From: Pelagimonas sp017744045
Lineage (GTDB): Bacteria; Pseudomonadota; Alphaproteobacteria; Rhodobacterales; Rhodobacteraceae
Assembly (NCBI RefSeq): GCF_017744045.1
Contig: NZ_JAGHRD010000015.1
Direction: 5' to 3' (one strand)
DNA: 64,000 nt
The translations under genes and the position numbers were made by a program. This document shows positions 1 through 8,480 of the stretch, one piece after another. Numbering within the stretch: the first letter of the stretch is position 1; every line of letters begins with the position of its first letter. The notes under the pieces were generated by a model. That model ran no database searches, was not told where the DNA came from, and saw nothing but the letters and a program-made list of their open reading frames with translations.

Positions 1-87
1 CACCCGCCCTCCCCCGATCGTCACAGTGTTTCTTACGCGTGTTTCAGGGCGTTTCACTTGGTCGGGAAGGGAGATAGGGTGGCGGCC

Positions 88-870
88 ATGGAATCAGCTT
101 TGGATTGGCATACGGCGCGCGCCATGTTGGAATGGCAGGCGGAGATGGGGGTGGATGAGGCGATCCTTGCCACCCCGGTGGATCGCTTTGCCGCCGAGGA
201 AGAGGCGAAAGCCAAGGCAGAGGCGGCCCGGGCCCAACCCGTGGGGCAGGCCGCGCAGCGTGTGGCGGAGCCCGAGGTTGATCCGATTGAGGAGGCGGTG
301 AAGGCCGCCAAGGCCGCGCAGGATCTGGCGGGATTGCAGGCGGCAATGGCAGCTTATCCGCATTGCCCGTTGAAACGCGGGGCGCGCAATCTGGTGTTTT
401 CTGACGGGGTGGCCGGGGCCAAGGTCATGCTGATTGGCGAGGCACCGGGGCGTGACGAGGATTTGCAGGGCAAGCCCTTTGTCGGGCGCGCTGGGCAATT
501 GCTGGACAAGATGCTGGCGGCGATTGATCTGTCACGCGAAGACAGCGCCTATATCACCAATGTTCTGCCCTGGCGCCCGCCGCAGAACCGTGACCCCAAA
601 CCCGAAGAGATCGCGATGATGCTGCCGTTTCTGAAGCGGCATATCGCCTTGGCCAAGCCTGAGGTGATCGTGATCGTGGGCAATATTTCCTGTCAGGCCT
701 TGCTGGGCAAACGTGGGATCACCCGTTTGCGCGGGAAGTGGACACAGGCCGAGGGCAAACCCGCCCTGCCCATGTTCCACCCGGCCTATTTACTGCGCAA
801 TCCGGCGGCCAAGCGCGAGGCCTGGTCCGACTTGCTGGAAATTCGCGCCAAACTGAACAGCCTGTCATGA
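88..870 (+). CDS. Uracil-DNA glycosylase, family 4 type
   Basis: Predicted to remove uracil from DNA at the first step of base excision repair. The 260-residue protein has a variable, Ala/Glu-rich N-terminal part (about residues 1-90). The catalytic domain shows GEAPG near residue 118, FVGRAGQ just after it, the NVLPWRPPQNRDP segment and HPAYLL near residue 231, all typical of family 4. ATG 88 is preferred over the upstream TTG at 58 because a purine-rich GGGAAGGGAGA sits about 14 bases before it. Three of the four iron-sulphur cysteine positions of classical family-4 enzymes are replaced (Tyr in YPHC, Trp in PWRPP, Met in AMMLP), a variation I associate with alphaproteobacterial members. Its stop overlaps the next frame as ATGA. 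Confidence 0.9.
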   Translation: MESALDWHTARAMLEWQAEMGVDEAILATPVDRFAAEEEAKAKAEAARAQPVGQAAQRVAEPEVDPIEEAVKAAKAAQDLAGLQAAMAAYPHCPLKRGARNLVFSDGVAGAKVMLIGEAPGRDEDLQGKPFVGRAGQLLDKMLAAIDLSREDSAYITNVLPWRPPQNRDPKPEEIAMMLPFLKRHIALAKPEVIVIVGNISCQALLGKRGITRLRGKWTQAEGKPALPMFHPAYLLRNPAAKREAWSDLLEIRAKLNSLS

Positions 871-1121
871 TCCTTGATCCGGTTGTTTTGCTGACCTTTG
901 TGCCGCAATTCATTGATCCGACCCGCGCGGTGTTGCCGCAATTTTTGTTTTTTGGGGCGGTGATGGCCCTGGGGGGATTGATCGTGAACGGGTTGGTTGG
1001 CCAATTCGCGGGTCAATTGCGTGGCTACCTCAAGGCAGGCAGTTTGAGCGAAAAGATCACCCGCTGGGTCAGTGCGACGGTCTTTGGCGCATTGGCGGCG
1101 CGATTGGCGTTGAAGGCCTAG
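867..1121 (+). pseudogene. C-terminal remnant of a LysE/RhtB-family amino-acid exporter
   Basis: The 84-residue frame matches only the C-terminal part of LysE/RhtB exporters. It has the FVPQFIDP motif that normally follows the NPK segment in mid-protein, then two hydrophobic stretches and a terminal amphipathic RWVSATVFGALAARLALKA. Family members are about 200 residues, so the first half is missing and the remainder begins abruptly with MILDPVVLLT. The ATG overlaps the uracil-DNA glycosylase stop (ATGA), so it could still be translated by coupling. A functional short membrane protein cannot be excluded, but a 5'-truncated relic is the simpler reading. Confidence 0.7.
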
Positions 1122-1765
1122 GGTATTTCAACCAAGGTCGCTGGTATCAGGCCGCGCATGGCGTTGCCCATATGGAACGAGCTGGCCGAATTGAGGTCGG
1201 CGAGGGTCAGAGCTCTTGCCTGATAGTGACCCAAGTCCAGCAAATGAGCGCGCAGAACGCCCGGCAAAAGGCCGGAGGACAGAGGTGGAGTCAGCCTCTC
1301 ACCCGATTGTGTTGTCACAAACAGATTGGTGATGGTGCCCTCGCACAGCTCATCGCGTTCATTGAGAAACAGCAGCTCGTCAATGCCATCAGGCAGGGCC
1401 GCACGCGCGGAATCATAGAGCGCGCGGCGGGTGGATTTGTGGCGCAGCCATGGCTCGGCGCTGTCCAGCCGCTGATCGGCAATGGCGACACGCCAGGCAC
1501 TGGGTGTCGGGGGCAAGGGGCTGGTGGTCAGCTCGGGTTGGCCCTGGGCCGAGAGCGTCAGGCGACAGCGCGATGGCTCGGACGGGTTCAGAGACGCGAT
1601 ATCGGCGCGGATCTGCGCGATCTCCATCGGAATGCCCAAACCCCGCGCCGAGCGCGCCATACGATCCAGATGACGCGCCAAAAGCGGCGTTTCGCGATCC
1701 GGGTAAACCGCAAAGGTCTCGATCAGGCGAAACTCGGGCTCAGCTGGGCAAAGCGGGCTTTCCAT
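1118..1765 (-). CDS. pabC: Class IV aminotransferase-like, aminodeoxychorismate lyase type
   Basis: Likely the PLP-dependent lyase that converts 4-amino-4-deoxychorismate to p-aminobenzoate and pyruvate in folate synthesis. The 215-residue protein has the fold-type IV pattern: an N-terminal LIETFAV strand, a Lys in RHKSTRRALYD as candidate PLP-binding residue, the DELLFLNERDELCEGTITNLFV core and a C-terminal SGLLPGVLR. It lies downstream of pabB and overlaps its 3' end by 43 bases, so the two are probably translationally coupled. The N-terminus is short, and an internal start is possible. The specific substrate is inferred from the neighbour; branched-chain or D-amino-acid transaminases share the fold. 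Confidence 0.82.
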   Translation of the reverse strand: MESPLCPAEPEFRLIETFAVYPDRETPLLARHLDRMARSARGLGIPMEIAQIRADIASLNPSEPSRCRLTLSAQGQPELTTSPLPPTPSAWRVAIADQRLDSAEPWLRHKSTRRALYDSARAALPDGIDELLFLNERDELCEGTITNLFVTTQSGERLTPPLSSGLLPGVLRAHLLDLGHYQARALTLADLNSASSFHMGNAMRGLIPATLVEIP

Positions 1766-2841
1766 AGCGCTTCCTCATATTCGGATGTGGCGGTGCTGTC
1801 CCAGACGACGCCGCCGCCCACATTCAACCTGGCCGCGCCATTTTCCACCATCAGCGTGCGAATGGCGACGTTGAAACAGCTGCTGCCATCCGGGGCCATC
1901 CAGCCGATTGACCCGCAATAGATCTCGCGCGGATTTGGTTCGAGGTCCGACAGGATCTCCATCGCGCGGATCTTGGGCGCACCGGTGACAGACCCGCAGG
2001 GGAACAGCGCGCGCAGGATGTCGGGCAGTGTTGTGTCGGGCAAAAGCTGGGCCTGAACCAGCGACACCATCTGGTGCACCGTGGCATAGGATTCGACCTT
2101 GAACAGCTCAGGCACCTTGACGCTACCGGGCACGGAAACGCGGCTGATATCATTGCGCAAGAGGTCAACGATCATCAGGTTTTCGGCGCAGTTCTTTTCG
2201 TCCTGCGCAAGCCATGTCTTGCGGCGCTCATCCTCAACCGGGTCATCGCTGCGCGGGAGGGTGCCTTTCATCGGGCGGGTTTCGATCTGACCTGCGGCAC
2301 TGGTACGAAAGAACAGCTCGGGTGAACGGGACAGGATATCAGGCAAGCTGGGGACCTGAACCAAAGCCCCGTAGCTGACAGGCTGGCGGGCCTGCAGCGC
2401 GGCGTAGAGCGCGGCGGTGTCGCCAGAGACGGGCAGGGTCAAAGGAAAGGTCAGGTTGGCCTGATAGATGTCTCCAGCGCCAATCGCGCGATGCACCTGC
2501 TCAAAGGCGCGCTCATAGTCCTGCGCGCTCCAGCTGGGGCGCGGGGCATCAATCGCGCCAGCGACGGGTGGCAGGTCCGTCGAGGTCGGCGCGTCAAAGA
2601 CACCAAAACACAATAGCGGCAGTCGCCGCTTACCCGGCAGGCGCGGGGCCAGCTTGGGTTCCAGCACATAGCCCAGCTCGTAACTGGCAAAGCCCGCGAT
2701 CCAGGCCCCGGCCAATTGCGCCTGTTCCAGCTCGGCCAAAGTTCCGGCCACCTCGGCAGGTGAGTCGGCGCGAATGACCTGTCGGGGCGACTCAAAAGTC
2801 GCTCCTGTGTCATTTGGTCCGTGATCAAATCTGATCTTCAT
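1723..2841 (-). CDS. pabB: Aminodeoxychorismate synthase component I
   Basis: Chorismate-utilising enzyme predicted to aminate chorismate to 4-amino-4-deoxychorismate for p-aminobenzoate and folate. The 372-residue protein carries the family landmarks in its C-terminal half: the ETRPMKGTLPR segment, the ENLMIVDLLRND motif, and GSVTGAPKIRAMEI followed by REIYCGSIGW. No glutaminase domain is fused, so a separate PabA or TrpG subunit elsewhere must supply ammonia. It is transcribed divergently from carB across about 190 bases and is followed by the class IV enzyme that would complete the pathway. Confidence 0.92.
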   Translation of the reverse strand: MKIRFDHGPNDTGATFESPRQVIRADSPAEVAGTLAELEQAQLAGAWIAGFASYELGYVLEPKLAPRLPGKRRLPLLCFGVFDAPTSTDLPPVAGAIDAPRPSWSAQDYERAFEQVHRAIGAGDIYQANLTFPLTLPVSGDTAALYAALQARQPVSYGALVQVPSLPDILSRSPELFFRTSAAGQIETRPMKGTLPRSDDPVEDERRKTWLAQDEKNCAENLMIVDLLRNDISRVSVPGSVKVPELFKVESYATVHQMVSLVQAQLLPDTTLPDILRALFPCGSVTGAPKIRAMEILSDLEPNPREIYCGSIGWMAPDGSSCFNVAIRTLMVENGAARLNVGGGVVWDSTATSEYEEALWKARFAQLSPSFA

Positions 2842-2935
2842 GGCTGCCTCGCGCTGTTCCGGCCTGCGATATAAGGGTTTTTGCCCGAAACGAAAGGTTA
2901 GAAAGCGGCAAATGCGGCTTGAATTCCGATACCAC

Positions 2936-2963
2936 TTGCACCTTTTGACTCACTGCCTATAAC
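2936..2963 (+). promoter_or_regulatory. Candidate sigma-70 promoter for carB
   Basis: TTGCAC at 2936-2941 and TATAAC at 2958-2963 are separated by 16 bases and lie about 70 bases upstream of the carB start. This is a consensus match only. Confidence 0.4.
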
Positions 2964-2975
2964 GCACGACAATTT

Positions 2976-2994
2976 GGGCGCTTCGGGGGCGCCC
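2976..2994 (+). other. Hairpin in the carB leader
   Basis: GGGCGC (2976-2981) and GCGCCC (2989-2994) can pair around a 7-base loop, followed by only three T residues. It would begin near +6 of a transcript from the candidate promoter at 2936-2963. It may be an attenuator-like or 5'-protecting stem. No leader peptide or known riboswitch is visible. Confidence 0.3.
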
Positions 2995-3033
2995 TTTGCC
3001 AGACCGCCACGCCAGACATCAAAGAGGTGCACC

Positions 3034-6000
3034 ATGCCGAAGAGAACCGACATTCAGTCGATCATGATCATCGGGGCGGGGCCCATTGTTATTGGTCAGG
3101 CCTGCGAGTTTGATTACTCCGGTGCTCAGGCCTGTAAGGCGCTGCGCGAAGAAGGTTACCGGGTGATCCTGGTCAATTCTAACCCGGCGACGATCATGAC
3201 CGACCCGGAACTGGCGGATGCGACCTATATTGAGCCGATCACACCCGAGGTTGTTGCAAAAATCATCGAAAAAGAACGCCCCGATGCGCTGCTGCCGACC
3301 ATGGGCGGGCAGACCGGGCTGAACACCTCTCTTGCGCTCGAAGAGATGGGCGTGCTCGACAAATTCAACGTCGAAATGATCGGGGCCAAGCGCGATGCCA
3401 TTGAAATGGCAGAAGATCGCAAGCTGTTCCGCGAGGCGATGGACCGCCTTGGCATTGAAAACCCAAAGGCGACCATCATCACCGCGCCCAAGAAAGACGA
3501 TGGCAATGCCGATCTGGATGCCGGCGTTGCGATGGCGCTTGAGGAGCTTGAGGAAATCGGCCTGCCCGCGATCATCCGCCCGGCCTTTACCCTGGGCGGC
3601 ACCGGCGGTGGCGTGGCCTATAACCGCGAAGATTACATCCATTTCTGCCGCACCGGCATGGATGCCTCTCCGGTGAATCAGATCCTCGTTGATGAAAGCC
3701 TGCTGGGCTGGAAAGAATACGAGATGGAGGTTGTGCGCGACAAAGCCGACAACGCCATTATCGTCTGCGCGATTGAGAATGTGGACCCGATGGGCGTGCA
3801 TACTGGCGATTCGATCACCGTCGCCCCGGCGCTGACCCTGACCGACAAAGAATACCAGATCATGCGCACGCATTCGATCAACGTTCTGCGTGAAATCGGC
3901 GTCGAAACCGGCGGTTCTAACGTGCAATGGGCGGTGAACCCCGATGATGGCCGCATGGTTGTGATCGAGATGAACCCACGCGTGTCGCGCTCCTCGGCTC
4001 TGGCCTCCAAGGCGACCGGCTTCCCGATTGCCAAGATCGCTGCCAAGCTGGCGGTGGGCTATACGCTGGACGAGCTGGACAATGACATCACCAAGGTCAC
4101 CCCGGCCTCGTTTGAGCCGACCATCGACTATGTTGTCACAAAGATCCCGAAATTCGCCTTTGAGAAATTCCCAGGCTCCAAGCCTTACCTGACCACCGCG
4201 ATGAAATCCGTGGGCGAGGCGATGGCCATTGGCCGTACCATCCACGAATCGCTGCAAAAGGCGCTGGCCAGCATGGAATCCGGCCTGACCGGCTTTGATG
4301 AGGTCGAGATCCCCGGCGCGCCGGACAAGGCGGCGGTGATCAAGGCAATCGGCGAACAGACCCCGGACCGCATGCGCACAATCGCCCAAGCCATGCGCCA
4401 TGGTCTCAGCGACGATGAAATCCAGAACGTGACTTCTTTCGACCCATGGTTCCTGGCCCGTATTCGCGAAATCGTTGAGGCTGAGGAAGCCGTGCGCGTC
4501 AATGGACTGCCGTCGGATGAGGCGGGGCTGCGTGACCTCAAGATGCTCGGCTTTACCGATGCCCGTCTGGCGAAACTCACCGGGTTCAGCGAAAAAGACG
4601 TGCGGGATCGCCGCCTCAAGGCCGGTGTCACCGCCGTGTTCAAACGCATCGACACCTGCGCGGCTGAGTTCGAGGCGCAGACCCCTTACATGTATTCCAC
4701 CTATGAAGAGCCGATGATGGGCGAGGTGGAATGCGAGGCGCGCCCGAGCGATCGCAAGAAAGTCGTCGTTCTGGGCGGTGGCCCGAACCGGATCGGTCAG
4801 GGCATCGAATTCGATTATTGCTGCTGTCACGCCTGTTTCGCGCTGGCGGATGCCGGTTATGAAACCATCATGGTCAACTGCAACCCCGAAACCGTGTCGA
4901 CCGATTATGACACCTCGGACCGGTTGTATTTTGAGCCGCTGACCTTTGAAAACGTCATGGAGATCCTGCGGGTTGAGCAGGAAAACGGCACGCTGCACGG
5001 TGTGATCGTTCAATTCGGCGGCCAGACCCCGCTGAAACTGGCCAATGCGCTTGAGGCTGAGGGTATCCCGATCCTGGGCACCACCCCGGACGCCATTGAC
5101 CTCGCCGAAGACCGCGAACGTTTCCAGGCGCTGGTCAACCAACTTGGCCTGAAACAGCCCAAGAATGGCATCGCCTCCACCGACGCCCAAGCGCTAGCGA
5201 TTGCCGAAGAAATCGGCTTCCCGCTGGTTATCCGCCCCTCTTACGTGCTGGGTGGCCGCGCCATGGAAATCGTACGCGATATGGCGCAGCTCGAACGCTA
5301 TATCAACGAGGCCGTGGTGGTGTCTGGCGACAGCCCGGTTCTGCTCGACAGCTATCTCGCCGGTGCGGTTGAGCTGGACGTGGACGCGCTGTGTGACGGC
5401 GAAAACGTTCATGTGGCGGGCATCATGCAGCATATCGAAGAGGCGGGCGTGCATTCAGGTGACTCTGCCTGCTCCCTGCCGCCCTACTCGCTGGATCAGG
5501 ACATGCTGGCCGAGATCAAGCGCCAGACCGTTGAACTGGCCAAGGCGCTGCACGTCGTCGGGTTGATGAACGTTCAATTCGCTATCAAAGGCGGCGAGGT
5601 CTTCCTGATCGAGGTCAACCCGCGTGCCTCGCGCACCGTGCCATTTGTGGCCAAAGCCACCGATAGCGCCATTGCCTCCATCGCCGCGCGTCTGATGGCG
5701 GGTGAGCCGCTCTCCAACTTCCCCGAGCGCCCCGCCTACCCTGAGAATGCCGATTACGACACCGATATTCCGCTGGCTGATCCGATGACCCTGGCTGATC
5801 CTGATCTGCCCTGGTTCAGCGTCAAAGAGGCGGTGCTGCCCTTTGCCCGTTTCCCCGGCGTTGACACCATTCTGGGGCCAGAGATGCGCTCGACCGGTGA
5901 GGTCATGGGCTGGGATCGCACCTTTGCGCGCGCCTTCCTCAAGGCGCAGTTGGGCGCGGGTAACCACCTGCCCACTAGCGGCGCGGTGTTCTTTTCGATC

Positions 6001-6366
6001 AAGGATGACGACAAGACCCCACAACTGGTGGAAACCGCGCAGATCCTGGACGGGCTGGGCTTCAAGATCGTGGCGACCTCGGGCACCGCGGCCTTCCTTG
6101 GTGAACATGGGATCAGCTGTGATGTGACCAAAAAGGTCTATGAGGGTCGTCCGAACGTTGTCGACGTGATGAAGGATGGCGGCATTCAACTGGTGATGAA
6201 CACCACCGAAGGATCCGCCGCCGTGTCAGACAGCCGTGAAATCCGCTCGGTCGCGCTCTATGACAAGATCCCCTACTTCACCACCGCCGCCGGAGCCCAC
6301 GCCGCCGCCCTGGCAATGAAGGAACGCGAAGAGGGGGATCTGGTGGTGAAGTCGCTGCAGGCGTAA
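3034..6366 (+). CDS. carB: Carbamoyl-phosphate synthase large subunit
   Basis: Synthesises carbamoyl phosphate from bicarbonate, ammonia and two ATP for arginine and pyrimidine synthesis, with CarA delivering ammonia. The 1110-residue protein has the canonical tandem architecture. The first ATP-grasp half (about 1-400) begins with IMIIGAGPIVIGQACEFDYSG and has the RPAFTLGGTGGG loop. An oligomerisation region follows. The second half (about 555-930) begins with VVVLGGGPNRIGQGIEFDY and has RPSYVLGGRAMEI. The C-terminal MGS-like allosteric domain includes VATSGTAAFL and NTTEG. ATG 3034 follows AAAGAGGTG and starts with the usual MPKRTDI; an upstream in-frame TTG at 2974 is unlikely. carA is not in the window. 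Confidence 0.98.
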   Translation: MPKRTDIQSIMIIGAGPIVIGQACEFDYSGAQACKALREEGYRVILVNSNPATIMTDPELADATYIEPITPEVVAKIIEKERPDALLPTMGGQTGLNTSLALEEMGVLDKFNVEMIGAKRDAIEMAEDRKLFREAMDRLGIENPKATIITAPKKDDGNADLDAGVAMALEELEEIGLPAIIRPAFTLGGTGGGVAYNREDYIHFCRTGMDASPVNQILVDESLLGWKEYEMEVVRDKADNAIIVCAIENVDPMGVHTGDSITVAPALTLTDKEYQIMRTHSINVLREIGVETGGSNVQWAVNPDDGRMVVIEMNPRVSRSSALASKATGFPIAKIAAKLAVGYTLDELDNDITKVTPASFEPTIDYVVTKIPKFAFEKFPGSKPYLTTAMKSVGEAMAIGRTIHESLQKALASMESGLTGFDEVEIPGAPDKAAVIKAIGEQTPDRMRTIAQAMRHGLSDDEIQNVTSFDPWFLARIREIVEAEEAVRVNGLPSDEAGLRDLKMLGFTDARLAKLTGFSEKDVRDRRLKAGVTAVFKRIDTCAAEFEAQTPYMYSTYEEPMMGEVECEARPSDRKKVVVLGGGPNRIGQGIEFDYCCCHACFALADAGYETIMVNCNPETVSTDYDTSDRLYFEPLTFENVMEILRVEQENGTLHGVIVQFGGQTPLKLANALEAEGIPILGTTPDAIDLAEDRERFQALVNQLGLKQPKNGIASTDAQALAIAEEIGFPLVIRPSYVLGGRAMEIVRDMAQLERYINEAVVVSGDSPVLLDSYLAGAVELDVDALCDGENVHVAGIMQHIEEAGVHSGDSACSLPPYSLDQDMLAEIKRQTVELAKALHVVGLMNVQFAIKGGEVFLIEVNPRASRTVPFVAKATDSAIASIAARLMAGEPLSNFPERPAYPENADYDTDIPLADPMTLADPDLPWFSVKEAVLPFARFPGVDTILGPEMRSTGEVMGWDRTFARAFLKAQLGAGNHLPTSGAVFFSIKDDDKTPQLVETAQILDGLGFKIVATSGTAAFLGEHGISCDVTKKVYEGRPNVVDVMKDGGIQLVMNTTEGSAAVSDSREIRSVALYDKIPYFTTAAGAHAAALAMKEREEGDLVVKSLQA

Positions 6367-6392
6367 ACGGCCTTTCCAGAACCGAAATTTTG

Positions 6393-6418
6393 CGAGGGGC
6401 CAATCGGCCCCTCGTTTT
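6393..6418 (+). terminator. Rho-independent terminator of carB
   Basis: CGAGGGGCC (6393-6401) and GGCCCCTCG (6406-6414) form a perfect 9-bp stem with loop AATC, followed by TTTT, 27 bases after the carB stop. Confidence 0.88.
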
Positions 6419-6750
6419 ACATGGGCACACGGATTCGGGGCTGAGTTCCATACATCGGTACATGTCGAAGCAGCCTGATCTATAGGAAAACCTATTATTA
6501 GGCCGCATTGGCAAATGCGATTCACACTGGGGCTTGGACGCGTTTCAATCAGGTATCTGTTATAGAGAACAGTATGCCCCGAAACCTGGTGGAACGGTGT
6601 TTTAATAAGCTCAAGAGCGCCCGCAGCGCCGCTACCCGATATGACTGAACTGCAGAAATCCAACTCGGGTTCGTCGACATCACCTCCACCCGGCTTTGGG
6701 TGCGCTATGTTGTCAACATGACCTAACCGACCTATCGCTCCTGATTAAAC
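6419..6750. other. Gene-poor stretch between carB and the EI24 gene
   Basis: I see no convincing gene on either strand. The composition is less GC-rich than the neighbouring genes and open frames are short and lack family features. A frame ending at 6726 (LGFVDITSTRLWVRYVV, then stop) looks protein-like, but I could not assign it; it may be the tail of a decayed gene. Confidence 0.4.
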
Positions 6751-6751
6751 A

Positions 6752-6789
6752 CTTACCCCATCGCGCGTTGCGTTGCGCGATGGGGTAAG
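6752..6789. repeat. Perfect 15-bp inverted repeat with 8-base loop
   Basis: CTTACCCCATCGCGC (6752-6766) pairs exactly with GCGCGATGGGGTAAG (6775-6789) around GTTGCGTT. It is followed by AAAACATT on the + strand, without a strong T tract. It lies in the convergent carB/EI24 interval and could act as a terminator or processing stem in either direction. Confidence 0.6.
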
Positions 6790-6822
6790 AAAACATTAAG
6801 CGGCTATTTTCAAAGCGTTGCA

Positions 6823-6842
6823 GAGTTGACAGCTGTCAACTC
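6823..6842. repeat. Perfect 20-bp palindrome without loop
   Basis: GAGTTGACAGCTGTCAACTC reads the same on both strands and lies 16 bases beyond the stop of the leftward EI24 gene. The TTGACA/TGTCAA half-sites look more like a protein-binding site than a hairpin, because there is no loop. No promoter-proximal gene is obvious. Confidence 0.5.
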
Positions 6843-6858
6843 CACCGGTTTTTGCCCA

Positions 6859-7551
6859 TCAAACCGCCCTGTTCACCCGATGGAAAATATGGGTAAAGGT
6901 CGCCGCCCCAAGCACCGGAATCAACAGGTTCACCAGCGGGAGCGACAGCGGCATCGCCATTAAAACCCCAGCGGCCCAAATCGTCAAAAGGTGACGCTTG
7001 CGCAGCTTATAGGCCGCGTCCCGCCCGACACGCCGCATGGCGGCCAGAGTGAAATATTCATTGCCCAGCAAGAACCCGTTCAACCCCCAAAAGATGAACG
7101 GGGCCAAAGGCGCGAAAAAGATATATAGCACCAGCGCCACAAGGTTCGCGACCACCATGATGCCCAGGAATCGGAAAGTATCGCGCAGCCCCTCCGAAAG
7201 GGAGACCGGGGTGGCAGCGCCAAGACCGGGATAGTGTTTGTCCTCAACCGCCTGCGCGACCTCATCCAGAAACAACGATGTGATGGCCGAGGCGGTCGGC
7301 ACCATCAGGAACACCGACAGAACCATCATCAGGGGCACCATGGCCCAGCTCAGCACATTGTCGAGCCACTGGATCTCGCCGACCCAGGGGATCGACACGG
7401 AATCGCCCACGAAAAAGCCGACACCCCAGACGAACAGGGCGCTGATGCCAAACAGAATGGCAAAGGCCAGACCGACTCCACGCAACAAGACGGATCGGAA
7501 GCGGCGGTCACTGAGCTGCGCCAGCGCCGAGAAAAACGCAGAAATGATCAT
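6859..7551 (-). CDS. EI24-domain (CysZ-like) inner-membrane protein
   Basis: A 230-residue membrane protein of the EI24/CysZ family, some members of which carry sulfate into the cytoplasm. Hydrophobic segments lie roughly at residues 25-50, 65-90, 128-160 and 190-215. The conserved AMRRVGRDAAYKLRKRH segment between the last helices fits the family. Its start overlaps the stop of the nitroreductase gene by 4 bases, so the pair is co-transcribed. Transport activity is not demonstrable from sequence. Confidence 0.8.
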   Translation of the reverse strand: MIISAFFSALAQLSDRRFRSVLLRGVGLAFAILFGISALFVWGVGFFVGDSVSIPWVGEIQWLDNVLSWAMVPLMMVLSVFLMVPTASAITSLFLDEVAQAVEDKHYPGLGAATPVSLSEGLRDTFRFLGIMVVANLVALVLYIFFAPLAPFIFWGLNGFLLGNEYFTLAAMRRVGRDAAYKLRKRHLLTIWAAGVLMAMPLSLPLVNLLIPVLGAATFTHIFHRVNRAV

Positions 7552-8126
7552 TCATCTACCCAGGTTGTGATCGCATCCAGATCGGGGCGCGGGCGTTCTG
7601 GCGGGGCCATACGCTCGGTGCCGATATGGATGAACCCAGCCACCTTTTCATGCTCCGCCAGCCCCAGCGCCGCCTGAACAAAGCCGCGATCATGCGAGGC
7701 CCAGCCGGACAACCAATTTGCGCCCCAGCCGTCCGCCAGGGCTGCGTTCAACAGTGCCAGACACACCGCGCCCGCCGAATAGCTTTGCTCAATCGCGGGC
7801 ACTTTGGGGCTGTCCTTTTGCACTTCGATCACCGCGACGCAAAGCGGGCTATTGGCAAAGGAGGCCTGTGCCTTGGCGATGTCCTCGGGGATCTTGCCCA
7901 GGCGTTCACCCGCCGGGGCGACTTCATCCGCCAGACGTGCCAATGCGGCCCCTTCCAGCACGATGAAACGCCAGGGCTCGAGCTTGCCATGATCCGGGCT
8001 GCGCGCGGCTGCTGTCAGCAAGGTCATCAACCTGTCGCGATCCGGCGCGGGCCCTTGCAAGATTTTGGCAGGGCGCGACCTGCGGGTCAGTAAAAAGTCG
8101 AGAGCTTGGGGATTGGGATCTGGCAT
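7548..8126 (-). CDS. Nitroreductase family flavoprotein, YdjA type
   Basis: A predicted FMN-dependent NAD(P)H oxidoreductase of 192 residues. The N-terminal FLLTRRSRPAKIL supplies the Arg-Arg-Ser flavin phosphate contacts. AAARSPDHGKLEPWRFIVLEG and GWGANWLSGW are characteristic of the short YdjA-like branch, and the C-terminal EKVAGFIHIGT matches the family end. The natural substrate is unknown. It precedes and overlaps the EI24 gene, and is divergent from the DUF167 gene. Confidence 0.88.
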   Translation of the reverse strand: MPDPNPQALDFLLTRRSRPAKILQGPAPDRDRLMTLLTAAARSPDHGKLEPWRFIVLEGAALARLADEVAPAGERLGKIPEDIAKAQASFANSPLCVAVIEVQKDSPKVPAIEQSYSAGAVCLALLNAALADGWGANWLSGWASHDRGFVQAALGLAEHEKVAGFIHIGTERMAPPERPRPDLDAITTWVDE

Positions 8127-8225
8127 GGGGTCTCCTGAATACGCGTGCTGTCTATGTCAGTGCTGGAGGCGCGGGAATCAACCGCCAAGATTGTCGAAAA
8201 TCGGCATTGGTGGTAGCGAGGGGAC

Positions 8226-8480
8226 ATGTCTTTACCCGATTTATCCGATCTCGCCGTGTCCGGCAGCGCCATTGAGATCCGCGTTACCCCCAAAGCCTCG
8301 CGCAACCGGATCGAGCGCGGCTCGGATGGGGTGCGTGTCTATGTCACGACGGTTCCGGAAAACGGCAAAGCCAATGCGGCGGTGCTGAAATTGCTGGCCA
8401 AGGCGCTGGGCGTATCCAAGTCACGCCTGACCATAACTCGCGGTCAGCAGTCGCGGGACAAAACCATAAAGGTCGGCTAG
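8226..8480 (+). CDS. DUF167 (YggU family) protein
   Basis: An 84-residue protein with the complete YggU signature: EIRVTPKASRNRIE, VYVTTVPENGKANAAVLKLLAKALGVSKSR and the terminal GQQSRDKTIKV. GAGGGGAC precedes the ATG. The biochemical role of the family is unknown. Its stop overlaps the stop of the opposite-strand gene by 4 bases. Confidence 0.9.
   Translation: MSLPDLSDLAVSGSAIEIRVTPKASRNRIERGSDGVRVYVTTVPENGKANAAVLKLLAKALGVSKSRLTITRGQQSRDKTIKVG

Noticed and set aside
3019..5190. A 723-codon open frame antisense to carB
   Set aside because: The amino-acid composition (His, Arg and Asp rich, no domain) is that of a mirror frame of a high-GC gene; carB itself is certain.
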